Part shown: in pieces, positions 24,843-35,300 of the stretch
How the letters are laid out: each line of letters begins with the position of its first letter
Position numbering within the stretch: position 1 is the first letter of the stretch
Assembly: GCA_964464595.1 (NCBI GenBank)
Contig: CAYXGW010000001.1
Coordinates: 1-64,000, forward strand
Direction: 5' to 3'
Origin: JADFJB01 sp964464595
GTDB lineage: Bacteria > Zhuqueibacterota > JdFR-76 > DREG01
DNA: 64,000 bases
Made by a program: the position numbers and the translations under genes
The notes under the pieces: model-generated
Seen by the model: the letters and a program-made list of their open reading frames with translations, nothing else
What the model was told of the DNA's origin: nothing
Databases searched by the model: none

Positions 24843-27281
24843 TCATATTAAACCCAATTCTTCAATTTCATCCTCGCCAACCAATACTTCCCGTGCCCTG
24901 CTTCCATCGGGAGCACCGACATAACCAGCCATCTCCAATTCATCGACCAATCTGGCGGCGCGAGCATAACCGACCCTTAGTCGTCGCTGTAACAATGAAA
25001 TTGAGCCCTGGTTATGACGAACCACTAATTTTAGAGCTTCGTTAAATAAGGAATCTCTATGTTGTGAAATTCTTCTTCCATCCGCGGTCTCAATCATAAC
25101 CGTTCCGGAAGGCGATTCCGGCAATTTAAATAGAGGATATTTGGGTTGCCCTTTTACAAACTGAATAATTCGATTAATCTCTTCATCACTCATAAATGGA
25201 GCATGTAGACGTATAGGTTGCGGTTGTCCCGGGGGTAAGAATAACATATCTCCTCTCCCTAATAACTTTTCCGCACCATTAAAATCAAGAACCACTCTCG
25301 AGTCGGTTTTGGAAAATACCTTAAACGCTATTCGACATGGAAAATTAGCCTTAATGGCTCCGGTAATCACATCTGTTGAGGGACGCTGAGTGGCTAATAT
25401 TAAATGAATACCTACAGCCCTGGCTTTATGGGCAAGGCGGCCAATAGGTTCTTCTACATCATTTGCGGAAGCCATAAGTAGGTCTGCCAGTTCATCAATA
25501 ATCACCACACAGTAAGGAATCCTCTCGAATGACTTCTCCGGATATCGCTTTTCTAATTCACCGTTAGCTACTTTGTTGTTATAATCCTCAAGTGTACGAA
25601 CGCTGGCACTTGCTAAAATATTAAATCTTTTCTCCATTTCTTGCCAAACTCTCCCTAACATTGTAATGGCATTATCTGGGGTAGTGATGATTTCTTCATT
25701 TAATTCCGGAAGACTTATTAGATGATGGCGTCGTAAATCAGCAAAGCAGGAAAGCTCCAGTTTTTTAGGATCAATCAATATCAGCTTCAAATTCCGAGGT
25801 GTAAGTTTGAACAACAAAGAGGAAATGATTGTGTTCAAACAAACACTCTTTCCGGAACCTGTGGAGCCAGCAATAAGCATGTGCGGCATTTTTATAAGGT
25901 CGGCTACATACGGTTTTCCTGTTGTATCCACTCCAAGTGCAATTGGAAGCTGCATTTTTGCATTTCTGAAATTGTCCGAATCAACGACCTGCCGGAAGGA
26001 AATAATCTGCTGTTTTCGATTTGGAATTTCAATTCCAACTACCGGTTTACCGGGTATCGGGGCAAGTATTCGAATTTGTGGTGCACGCATGACCATAGCA
26101 AGATCATCTGCAATCGTAAAAAACTTACTGATCTTAACACCCTGGGGTGGTTCAACTTCAAATTGAGTGATTAGTGGACCCGGATGAATTTGGACTACTT
26201 TACCATCGATACCATAAATTGAAAGCTTTTCTTCCAGCAACCTTGCTTCTTGCAATAATTCGGATTTTATCTTCTCTCGATCAACTTCGGGAGGGTCATC
26301 TAACAATTCGATGTCAGGAAGTATATAATTACTGGGCGGCTCAATTTCATTTTCAACAGGAGACGATAAATTTTCACTATTTCCATTCTGAAAAATATTT
26401 GTCCCTGGAATGGGTCCTTCAAAATCGAATGTCACATCTGAATCTTGAAGATCAGGATGATGCTGCGTTGTATCTTGCTGTTCTGCTACAGGTTCATTTA
26501 CATCATTCACAGTATGGGTGGTTACTGGTTTGGCTGGTTCCTCTTCAATTTCGGAACGTTGTGGAATATAATTGGAAACGATAGGTTTTTTCTCTTTATT
26601 GAAATCAGAAACGATTGGTTTCTCCTCGACATTTTCCTTGTGAATATTTCTTTTCTTTGATCTCACAGATCGATTCAAGTTATATTTCCGCCAAGCAGTA
26701 TTCAAGCTGGAGACAATTTTGTTCTGAATGTTTTTCAATTCATTGGTAATGTTATGAAAAATAGTGGTGAGGCTGATTTCTGTGATCGACAAAAATGCAA
26801 TCAACATAACAATAAATAGAACTAATACACTACCAATGGAACCGAGATATTTGTAAAGGAATTGGGCAAAAAATAAACCTATCAAACCATTGAATTCATG
26901 GGTAAAACTTGAACTTTTTTGTATAGCCCCGGGCAATGCAAACGCTATTGAAAAACAAAACGCAAAAAACAATATATAGATTGATAGCCTAAAGAATCGT
27001 GGCCATGAGCCTTTCCAGATAAAAACCAGTCCTAAATACATGATTAAGACTGGTAAAACCAAAATGGGATAACCGATTGTAAAATTATATAGATTCGACG
27101 CCAACCATGCTCCTGCCAATCCCATCCAATTTTGGATTTGATCAGGGCTGCTGCTATTAGGCCAATCCGTAATCTTATAAGAAACCAGGCTTAATGAAAT
27201 TAATACTCCTAAGACAATCAGCAATAATCCAAGGAATTCAAATCTGCTTTCCCGTATATCTTTAGTTTTCTTTTTAGTCAT
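24843..27281 (-). CDS. ftsK: DNA translocase FtsK/SpoIIIE
   Basis: This 812-residue DNA pump acts in chromosome dimer resolution and septal DNA clearance. Four or five membrane helices occupy about residues 15-180, an acidic/proline-poor linker follows (about 200-330), then the alpha/beta motor with Walker A AGSTGSGKS (about 468-476) and Walker B CVVIIDELADLL. The C-terminal winged-helix gamma domain (SISLLQRRLRVGYARAARL, EMAGYVG) recognises KOPS-like sites. The length is normal for a short-linker FtsK. The gene follows gcvT by 26 bp with only a weak ribosome-binding site and is probably co-transcribed with it. Confidence 0.96.
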   Translation of the reverse strand: MTKKKTKDIRESRFEFLGLLLIVLGVLISLSLVSYKITDWPNSSSPDQIQNWMGLAGAWLASNLYNFTIGYPILVLPVLIMYLGLVFIWKGSWPRFFRLSIYILFFAFCFSIAFALPGAIQKSSSFTHEFNGLIGLFFAQFLYKYLGSIGSVLVLFIVMLIAFLSITEISLTTIFHNITNELKNIQNKIVSSLNTAWRKYNLNRSVRSKKRNIHKENVEEKPIVSDFNKEKKPIVSNYIPQRSEIEEEPAKPVTTHTVNDVNEPVAEQQDTTQHHPDLQDSDVTFDFEGPIPGTNIFQNGNSENLSSPVENEIEPPSNYILPDIELLDDPPEVDREKIKSELLQEARLLEEKLSIYGIDGKVVQIHPGPLITQFEVEPPQGVKISKFFTIADDLAMVMRAPQIRILAPIPGKPVVGIEIPNRKQQIISFRQVVDSDNFRNAKMQLPIALGVDTTGKPYVADLIKMPHMLIAGSTGSGKSVCLNTIISSLLFKLTPRNLKLILIDPKKLELSCFADLRRHHLISLPELNEEIITTPDNAITMLGRVWQEMEKRFNILASASVRTLEDYNNKVANGELEKRYPEKSFERIPYCVVIIDELADLLMASANDVEEPIGRLAHKARAVGIHLILATQRPSTDVITGAIKANFPCRIAFKVFSKTDSRVVLDFNGAEKLLGRGDMLFLPPGQPQPIRLHAPFMSDEEINRIIQFVKGQPKYPLFKLPESPSGTVMIETADGRRISQHRDSLFNEALKLVVRHNQGSISLLQRRLRVGYARAARLVDELEMAGYVGAPDGSRAREVLVGEDEIEELGLI

Positions 27282-27307
27282 TTACTCAATAATAAGAGTT
27301 AATTCAA

Positions 27308-28393
27308 CTAGTTCTCTGGTTTATAAAAAGGTGTTTCCACAATAGTCATAGATTCTAACTTATTGCGAATCCCTATTCCAAATTTAGCGCCTATATCGGA
27401 ATGTTCGTTGGCAACATAACATAATCCAATTCCGACGCCCAAAGATGGAGAATGAGTTCCACTTGTCACTTTTCCTATTTCTGTACCTTCATGATATATT
27501 GTATAGCCGTGCCTTGGAAAGGCACGCTCTTGCATTTTGAAACCAACCAGTTTCCTTGTCAATCCTTTTTCCTTTACTTCAAGCAAAGCATCGCGACCGA
27601 CAAAATTCCCTTTCTTGAGTTTAGTGATCCAACCCAGTCCCGCCTCAAACGGATTTGTGGTTTGATCAATGTCATTTCCATATAAACAATATTTCATTTC
27701 AAGTCTCAAGGTGTCCCTGGCTCCTAATCCAATGGGTTCTATTTCAAATTCTTTTCCGGCATCCATTATTTTAGTCCATAATTGAACACCGTATTGATTA
27801 TCCATATAAAGCTCAAAACCAAATTCGCCTGTGTAACCGGTACGAGAAATGATCATTGGCGCTTGATCTATTTCTCCTTCTTTAAAATGATAATAATCAA
27901 TATTACTTAAATCTTCATCTGTCAATTTTTGTAATAATTCTCCTGATTTCTGTCCCTGCACGGCTAAAAGGGTCGTCTGATCACTAACATTCTCCATTTG
28001 AACAGAACCGGGTTTATGTTTCCGTAACCAATTCCAATCTTTATCAAGATTTGAAGCATTCACTACCATCATGTAATAATCGGGCAATTTATAAAGCAGC
28101 AAATCGTCTACGATGCCTCCATTTTCATAACACATTGCAGAGTATTGTGCCTGACCGATTGCCAGATTGGAAACATTATTAGTGGTAACATTTTGCAAAA
28201 AAGATTCGGCATCAACCCCCCGAATAATGAATTCACCCATGTGGGAAACATCAAACATTCCCACTGAGGTGCGGACCCTGCGATGTTCTTTTAATATTCC
28301 ACCATATTGAATTGGCATCATGTAACCGGCAAACTCAACGATTTTGGCGCCAAGCTTCGTGTGCTCATCGTATAATACTGTCTTATTTGCCAT
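27308..28393 (-). CDS. gcvT: Aminomethyltransferase, glycine cleavage T-protein
   Basis: GcvT transfers the methylene group from aminomethyl-lipoyl H-protein to tetrahydrofolate. The 361-residue product begins with LYDEHTKLGAKIVEFAGYMMP and VGMFDVSHMGEF. It contains SRTGYTGEFGFELY and the GLGARDTLRLEM folate-site stretch, all diagnostic. The start ATG is preceded by GAGGA about 9 nt away. GcvH, GcvP and L-protein genes are not in the window. It follows the aminotransferase gene by 22 bp, forming an aminotransferase-gcvT-ftsK unit. Confidence 0.95.
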   Translation of the reverse strand: MANKTVLYDEHTKLGAKIVEFAGYMMPIQYGGILKEHRRVRTSVGMFDVSHMGEFIIRGVDAESFLQNVTTNNVSNLAIGQAQYSAMCYENGGIVDDLLLYKLPDYYMMVVNASNLDKDWNWLRKHKPGSVQMENVSDQTTLLAVQGQKSGELLQKLTDEDLSNIDYYHFKEGEIDQAPMIISRTGYTGEFGFELYMDNQYGVQLWTKIMDAGKEFEIEPIGLGARDTLRLEMKYCLYGNDIDQTTNPFEAGLGWITKLKKGNFVGRDALLEVKEKGLTRKLVGFKMQERAFPRHGYTIYHEGTEIGKVTSGTHSPSLGVGIGLCYVANEHSDIGAKFGIGIRNKLESMTIVETPFYKPEN

Positions 28394-28415
28394 ACGGATT
28401 TCCTCGATTCAATGA

Positions 28416-29594
28416 TTATAGAAGTTTTTTCAAACTAGCCTGGATTCGCTCTAAAGCCCGGTTGATATTATCAACAGAATTTGCATAAGAGAATCTCAAA
28501 TAGCCTTCTCCGTATTTTCCAAAAGCGGTGCCGGAAAGGACAGCAACACCTCCATCGTCCAAGAAATGGTTAGCCAATTCTTTAGAATTTTTTCCTGTTC
28601 GTTCTACAAGCTGCTTTACATTAGGGAACACATAAAATGCACCTTTCGGTGTTAAGCAGGTAATACCATCAATTGAATTTAACCCATCGACTATAACACC
28701 TCTTCGGTGCTCAAATTCCCGAACCATTGCTTGGGGATCTTCCTGTGAACCGGTCAAAGCTGCCAGACCGCCAAATTGGACAAAACTATTAGGACACGAA
28801 TTACTATTGATCTGCAATTTTGTAACTTGTTCAGCCAATTGCTCCCGCATTACACCATAACCAAGACGCCATCCTGTCATAGAATAGGTTTTTGAAAAAC
28901 CATGGAGGATAATGGTTCGTTCTTGCATTCCCGGAAGTGAAGCAATACTTTCATGCTTTTCATCATAAATAATGAATTCATAAATTTCATCTGAAAGAAT
29001 TGTAATATCCGTATCTCTAACCAAATCAGCGATTCTCTTTAAATCATCGCCAGTAATAATTCCGCCCGTTGGATTAGCCGGAGAATTCAAGATAATCATT
29101 TTGGTTTTTGGTGTGACCAATTGTTTTAAATCATTCAGATCAAACCCAAATCCTTTCTCCTCTTTTATTGGCAACGGAATAGACTTGGCGCCGACAAAAT
29201 CGATTACCGATTCATAAATCGGGAAACCGGGATTCGGATAAATCACTTCATCTCCTGAATTTACAAGAGCCAAGATACAAAAAAACATGATCGGTTTCGC
29301 ACCGGGAGTAACCACAACCTGCTCAGGTGTAACGTGAATATTGCGTGTATCTCCGATTGCTTTCACAATTTGTTTTCTTAATTCCAGCATTCCACTTGCA
29401 GGTCCATAGTGCGTGTACCCCTCACTGATGGCCTTTGTGGCTGCATTGCAAATATGAGAGGGCGTATCAAAATCCGGTTCGCCAACCTCCAAGTGAATAA
29501 TATCCCGCCCTTCGGCTTCTAACGCTTTTGCTTTTGCAAGGACTTCAAATGCTGTTTCAGTACCTAATCTTTCCATCCTATGTGCAAGCTTCAT
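28416..29594 (-). CDS. Class I/II PLP-dependent aminotransferase (aspartate-type)
   Basis: This 392-residue fold-type I aminotransferase is similar to AspC/ArAT-Ib proteins. It has LEVGEPDFDTP near the N-terminus, THYGPASGMLELR, the NSPANPTGG loop, SDEIYEF, and the PLP lysine in HGFSKTYSMTGWR (about residue 236). The C-terminal RFSYANS carries the substrate-carboxylate arginine. The amino-acid substrate cannot be fixed from sequence. The ATG is preceded by AGGAGA 8 nt upstream, and it is the first gene of the minus-strand unit that continues through gcvT to ftsK. Confidence 0.92.
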   Translation of the reverse strand: MKLAHRMERLGTETAFEVLAKAKALEAEGRDIIHLEVGEPDFDTPSHICNAATKAISEGYTHYGPASGMLELRKQIVKAIGDTRNIHVTPEQVVVTPGAKPIMFFCILALVNSGDEVIYPNPGFPIYESVIDFVGAKSIPLPIKEEKGFGFDLNDLKQLVTPKTKMIILNSPANPTGGIITGDDLKRIADLVRDTDITILSDEIYEFIIYDEKHESIASLPGMQERTIILHGFSKTYSMTGWRLGYGVMREQLAEQVTKLQINSNSCPNSFVQFGGLAALTGSQEDPQAMVREFEHRRGVIVDGLNSIDGITCLTPKGAFYVFPNVKQLVERTGKNSKELANHFLDDGGVAVLSGTAFGKYGEGYLRFSYANSVDNINRALERIQASLKKLL

Positions 29595-29837
29595 GTTGAC
29601 TTCTCCTGTTTAGTTTTGATGGTTACAATGAGATCGAATATTTATTCTAAAAACCATCAAAGTTTAGATTGGCTGTCTTGAGGTTGACTTAGATTATCCA
29701 TAAACAATATGCTAAGTCTTTAGAAAATAAAATAATAAGCTTTCATATTCAAGCGGAATTTAAAACATTTCAAGTCTTTCAAATCCAAAACAACAAATTC
29801 TGTGTTGCATCGACATATTGATTTGAATACATTGATT

Positions 29838-29866
29838 TTGATAAATTCATTTCCAAAAAATATAGT
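29838..29866 (+). promoter_or_regulatory. Candidate promoter giving a near-leaderless mRNA
   Basis: TTGATA (29838-29843), a 17-nt spacer and TATAGT (29861-29866) fit a sigma70-type promoter. The next gene's ATG is at 29871, only 4 nt after the -10 hexamer, and no Shine-Dalgarno sequence precedes it. If this promoter is used the transcript would start at or next to the ATG. Confidence 0.45.
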
Positions 29867-29870
29867 ATAA

Positions 29871-30953
29871 ATGATTAAAGATAAAATTCAAACACGTGAC
29901 CAACTAGCTGAACTTAGCCAAGACTGGCGGGAAAGTGGTAAAATAATAGGGTTTACATCAGGCGCCTTCGATCTTTTACATACCGGCCATATTGAATTTC
30001 TTGAAAATTCGAAGTCACATTGCGATATTTTAATTGTCGGGATCAATAGTGATTCTTCCATAAGGCGCTATAAAGGTAACCATAGACCCATTGTACCCCA
30101 GCAGCAGAGATTAAAATTAGTTGCTGCATTAGAAATGGTTGACTATGTCTTCGTTTTCAACGAACGAAGAAATAAAGCAAATATTGAATCCCTAAAACCA
30201 CACTTATATATCAAAGCCGAAGATTATTCCCGGGATCAACTTACTTCCGGCACTATTGTTGAATCATATGGGGGCAAGATTTTATTGATTCCAATTGAAT
30301 CGACGGTGTCATCTTCAGATCTAATTAATAAGATTCAAAGCAGTCATGGCCATACAAATGATGTCATCATTGAATATGAAAGAGCCGCCTATTTTCCGGT
30401 TAACCTAAGTAAATCTCAGTCGGCGGTGTTCTTAGACCGCGACGGTACAATTAACGTGGATAATGAATATTTGCATGAACCTGACAAGTTTCAATTGCTG
30501 CCAAATGTTTTATCCGGCCTTATTAATTTACAAAATATGGGATTAAAATTGATCATTATTACAACTCAGGCGGGCATCGGTTTGGGATATTTCACCAAAG
30601 AAGATTTTTATAAAGTGAATCGAATGATGTTTAGTTTATTAAAAGAAGAAAATATTTTGATCGATAAAATATATTTTTGTCCCCATACCATAACGGAAAA
30701 TTGTGGTTGCAGAAAGCCCGGGACAAAACTGATTGATCGAGCCATAGACGACTTAAATATCAATATAGCCAATAGTTATATGGTTGGAGATAAAACTAGT
30801 GATATCCTTGCCGGAAAAAATGCTGGGCTAAGCACCATTTTGGTGGAAACAGGCAATGCCGGAAAAGATGGAGAGTTTGACGTAGATCCTGATTTTGTTG
30901 CCATAGATCTGCTTGCTGCATCTAAATGGATTCTTGAACGAGAAAGGGTATAA
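29871..30953 (+). CDS. HldE-C-type nucleotidyltransferase fused to GmhB-type HAD phosphatase
   Basis: This 360-residue fusion begins with a cytidylyltransferase-like domain (residues about 1-150): GFTSGAFDLLHTGHIEFL with the HxGH motif at H37-H40, as in the adenylyl/cytidylyltransferase half of HldE/RfaE. Residues about 183-345 are a HAD phosphatase with FLDRDGTIN (D189, D191), the TTQAGIG loop, the zinc-type CGCRKPG segment and MVGDKTSDI. GmhB removes the 7-phosphate and HldE-C activates the 1-phosphate in ADP-heptose synthesis, so both activities of one pathway are joined. The kinase half of HldE is absent. Other sugar or alcohol phosphates are possible substrates. It stands alone on the plus strand. 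Confidence 0.85.
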   Translation: MIKDKIQTRDQLAELSQDWRESGKIIGFTSGAFDLLHTGHIEFLENSKSHCDILIVGINSDSSIRRYKGNHRPIVPQQQRLKLVAALEMVDYVFVFNERRNKANIESLKPHLYIKAEDYSRDQLTSGTIVESYGGKILLIPIESTVSSSDLINKIQSSHGHTNDVIIEYERAAYFPVNLSKSQSAVFLDRDGTINVDNEYLHEPDKFQLLPNVLSGLINLQNMGLKLIIITTQAGIGLGYFTKEDFYKVNRMMFSLLKEENILIDKIYFCPHTITENCGCRKPGTKLIDRAIDDLNINIANSYMVGDKTSDILAGKNAGLSTILVETGNAGKDGEFDVDPDFVAIDLLAASKWILERERV

Positions 30954-30986
30954 AGTTAAGGAATAATAACAAATTGCTATTAAGGT

Positions 30987-31979
30987 CTAAGAGTTCTTTG
31001 TCTCTTGAATCTCTTCTGGATTCAATAAATCTTTTGCATGAAAAAGAGTCGCCGATTCAATTCCCAGTGGGTGTAATCTATTCCCTAAATCAGTCAAATT
31101 CACGTTAGTTTCACCACTCAGTCGATCCCATCGCGTAGAAGAAATTTGAAAAGATGGCACAACGGGTTTTTTTTGGCAACTGATAAAATCGACTAAATAA
31201 GAAAGGATTTGGTCAGGGTACAAACCCAAAAGTTTTCCATACATCAATGGGCTAAAAAAATCAACATGTTTTTGCAGCGATTGTAAATTTTGCCCAACCC
31301 ATTCGGATTCAGGATGACGTCTCTTTTGCGACATCAGGGGTAGTATCTGCATACCTATTTGTAAGTTTGGATAAGCTTCTTTAATGTTCCGGGAAATTCT
31401 TTCGATTAACTTTTCAATAATCCGGCCTTGCCATTTTTGAAGCTGAGCAAGCGTGCTGTCCTCCAAACTTAAATGCATTAAATTTTGAAATGACAATTTA
31501 CAATCAACACAATAACAAAAAGGCGGGAATTCTTCTTCTGGAACCGTATTACCCCACTGTTCCCAAAAATAGGGGAACCTCACATAATCAAGAAGCCAAA
31601 CATCTACAGGTAAATGCTTTAGAGAATTTGCAATCTTTTCATCAAGATAATCTTGATATTCAAGATTTGACGGACAAATGGGTGCAAACCATCCCGGAAA
31701 ATCAAAAATCTCACCTATACGATGTTTTATTTTTCCAAATTCGGTGCGATCCGAAACAGCCGAATTGTTAAGAACCGGCAAATTTACCCAAACCTGAACA
31801 TTACCTGATTTTGCCAATTGAATGATGCTGGATATTTTTCCAATATCGTCCTTCAAGTTTAAGGGAAGAATGATTCCCTTAACTCCCTTCTTGGTCCACC
31901 TTTCAAACAGACCTTCCCAATTTTCGGAGGGAGCCCAATTCGAAAGCTCCAAACGCGGTACTTTAACAAACCAATCCAT
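30987..31979 (-). CDS. Glycoside-hydrolase-like TIM-barrel protein (GHL10/FenI-like)
   Basis: The 330-residue product resembles the family-10-like glycosidase group. VKGIILPLNL and VQVWVNLPVL are early barrel strands, VWLLDYVRFPYFWEQWG (about residues 123-139) matches the conserved LDY-x-RFP block with its acidic residue, and a CYCVDC cysteine cluster follows. HVDFFSPLMYGKLLG near residue 235 is a late strand. No signal peptide is seen, so it may be cytoplasmic. It converges with the HldE-GmhB fusion gene (34 bp between stops). Substrate is not predictable, and catalytic assignment is tentative. Confidence 0.65.
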   Translation of the reverse strand: MDWFVKVPRLELSNWAPSENWEGLFERWTKKGVKGIILPLNLKDDIGKISSIIQLAKSGNVQVWVNLPVLNNSAVSDRTEFGKIKHRIGEIFDFPGWFAPICPSNLEYQDYLDEKIANSLKHLPVDVWLLDYVRFPYFWEQWGNTVPEEEFPPFCYCVDCKLSFQNLMHLSLEDSTLAQLQKWQGRIIEKLIERISRNIKEAYPNLQIGMQILPLMSQKRRHPESEWVGQNLQSLQKHVDFFSPLMYGKLLGLYPDQILSYLVDFISCQKKPVVPSFQISSTRWDRLSGETNVNLTDLGNRLHPLGIESATLFHAKDLLNPEEIQETKNS

Positions 31980-32327
31980 TGTGATTCAATAAGAAAAAGG
32001 AATTAGAAATCCATCAATCATAAAATCAATTTAAGTTATTTAAAATGGGAATTCAATTGATATAGATTAGAAAAAATATCCTATATAAGCAAACAAAATT
32101 AGTCGCAAACTTTTGGGAGCCATGAAAATACAAAATAATGTTAAGATTTAGATTGAGGTTAAGAAAAATTCGCTATAAATTTAATTCAAAACTGCCAATT
32201 TACATACAGAATATGTGAAGAAACTTATAGATCCATGATTCATTCCGGAGGTTTAAATGTAGAAATATCAAAAAGTGGTGAGTTTTATGAAAATTCGGCC
32301 CTGGCGGGATATTAATTTCAACCTTAA
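31980..32327. other. Intergenic region without recognised gene
   Basis: 348 bp between the GHL10-like gene and the hybrid kinase gene, both on the minus strand. It contains the purine-rich phrase TTTAGATTGAGGTTAAG (32148-32164), similar to short repeats near 19.2 and 29.7 kb. A 21-codon plus-strand ORF with GGTGAG ahead of it (starting near 32287) overlaps the kinase 3' end and is probably chance. No convincing terminator was seen. Confidence 0.4.
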
Positions 32328-35300
32328 TCAGTTAGTATGTTCTTTTAAGTAATTTTCGAGGAAAACCTTTACACGATCATATTCATTTAAAACATTAGTA
32401 TAGCTTACTTCAGCTGAAGATAAATTATTCTCTCTTCCATATTTTTCTAACTCACCACAATATGCAAACAATGGCATTGCTCCAACGCTGCCACTAGCCC
32501 CTTTAAGTGCATGAGCTTCATGTTCAACTTGTCTGGAATCATTAGATTCAATCGCTTTCTGCAAGGATTGTTTACGATCATGGGAATTATCAATAAACAT
32601 CTGAATCAATTTTTTGACTACCTCATGATCATCGCCAATAGCATCCAAAAGCATGGATAAATCAACCGGTTCCTTTTCTGATCCATTCTGTGGTTCTTTA
32701 TTAACTTCAATTATCACCGGATCCTCTTTCAAGCCTGTCCACTTATTAATAATACCAAAAAGCTTTTGTGGCTTAATAGGCTTGGATAAATAATCATCCA
32801 TACCGGCTTCTATACATCGCTTATCATCTCCTTTCATTGCATGGGCAGTCATAGCAATGATAGGAACATGATCCATAGATTCCTGGTAGTTGCGAATTTG
32901 GGCTGTTGCTTCAAAGCCGTCCATGACCGGCATTTGAACATCCATCAATATAATGTCGTAATGCGTGTTTTTTATGGCTTCAAAGGCTTCTTGTCCATTA
33001 CTTACGGAATCGGCATAAAACCCTCCCCTTTCTAATATTTTAAGAGCAAGCTGTTTGTTAACCGGGTGATCTTCGGCTAGCAATATTCGAACATTACGTT
33101 TCTTAACTTCTTGAATGGAATGACGGGTTAATATTGAATCAGGTTCAATTTCTGAGGAAATGCCGCTTAAAACGGTTACTAAAACATCATGCAATTGCGA
33201 TTGTTTGATCGGTTTGGTCAAATATCCGGCACACCCTAAATCTTGAAATCGTTTTGCATCACCCCGATTACCAATGGAAGTTAGAATAATGATTGGTGTT
33301 TTCTTAAAATCAATACATTCTCTTATCAACTTCACGGTCTGGTAACCGTCCATTCCGGGCATTTGCACATCCATAATGATCAAATCAAAATGATTACCCG
33401 CCTTTTTGGCAGATTTGACTTCTTGATAAGCTTCAACACCACCTACCGCTTCAACCGGATTACTACCTAATCTGCTCATGTATGAAGACAAAATAAGTCG
33501 GTTGGTTTTGTTGTCATCAACGATTAGAATGGATAGATCTTTAAAATCCGCATTTAGTTTTTGTGGCGGCTGTTTTTGACCAACCTGCATTTTAAATGGG
33601 ATGCGAAAAGAAAAACAACTGCCTTTTCCACTCTCACTCTCAACCGTTATATTGCCGCCCATCATTTCTACAAGCCTTTTGGATATCGACAGACCAAGAC
33701 CCGTTCCGCCAAATTGTCTTGTTGTTGAACCGTCAGCCTGGGTAAAACTTTCAAAAATATATTTTAATCGATCTTTCTTTATTCCAATTCCGGTATCAGA
33801 AACAGAAAATTCAAGTATTACCTTTGATTTAGTCTCACTTTTGAGAATAATATTCACAGCTACTTCACCGGTGGTAGTAAATTTAATAGCATTACCGATT
33901 AAATTAATTAGAATTTGTTTTAACCTTCCGGGGTCGCCAAATATTGGAGAAGGAACATTGTGATGAATAAAACAGCTCAGTTCAAGCCCTTTGCTGTGCG
34001 CACGATATGCCAATGTATCCGCCACATTCTCAACAGTTAACCTTAGATCAAAATCAAACAATTCGAAATCCAGTTTACCGGCCTCAATCTTTGAAAAATC
34101 TAAGATATCATTAATTACGGCGAGGAGTGAATCCGCACTGGTTCTCACTGAGTCTGCATATTCTTTCTGTTCATTGCTCAATTCCGTATCAAGCAATAGC
34201 TCTGTCATTCCTATAATGCCGTTCATAGGAGTCCTGATTTCATGACTCATATTTGCCAGGAATTCACTTTTCGCTTTGTTCGCACTCTGGGCAATCTCTG
34301 CGCTATTCTTTTCGCTTAAGTACAATTTGGCATTTTCTAAGGCAATCGCGAAGTGATCGGATAGTATTTTTAAGGTACTTCTATCATTCTCAAGAAGTTC
34401 TTTTGATTCACTTCTGATAAAAAATAGACCGATCACTTTATTTCTGACTTTCAAAGGAATCAGCAATTCCAAACCTGGCCCCGGAATCAAGGAATTATAA
34501 CTATCAACATCTTTTTCCGAGATACTAACGATATCATTATTTTGTAATGCATCCTTAATCAATCCTTCAATTTTCACATGTTCACCGGATATTACTTTCT
34601 CACTTTCCCCGGTAAAGTGAGTTATAACCAGATCGTTCGGTTTTTCATTATAAATCGCCATAACAATATCAGAAAAACTGAAATTATTCTTTAATGAGCG
34701 TAACATTATTTTTGCTATTTCGTCAAAATCCAGAGTATCTGCAATACTCCTGGTAACTCGATTGATCAAATAAAAATGATCAGCCCGTCGTTTTTGTTCA
34801 TCTAATATCCGTGCATCTTCAATAGCAATTGCTGCCTGTCTAGCAACAATGTTTAACACCTGTAAATGTTTTTCTTCAAAATGAGCATCACTATTTCTAT
34901 AGAGTGCAAACACCCCAATTTGATTTGATTCAAATTTAAGCGGAACGGCAATAATCGATTTTGAATTCGCTTCAATACATGGATCCATCTTACTTCGCGG
35001 ATCATTTTCTAAGTCATTAACAATTAAACCAACACCCTTATCCAAAACTTCTCCTACAAATCCTTGCTTTGAATGGATTGCATAGCCCTTTGATCCCTTT
35101 TTCCATAATTTATTAACATTTAAATTTTCTTGAAATACCGGGTAAAGTAAATTATCAGCATCATTCCATAAAAAGAACCAGGATTGATCGGCCTCTATTA
35201 GACCATGAATTCTTTCGATGAGAACGAAAGCAATTTCATCGATCGTCAGCATCTGGTTCAACATTTCAGAAAGCTTGTTAATCGTCTCAAGCGAATTTTT

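Noticed and set aside
26174..26584. 136-codon plus-strand ORF inside ftsK
   Set aside because: It is antisense to the well-supported ftsK linker region; its composition follows from the ftsK codons.
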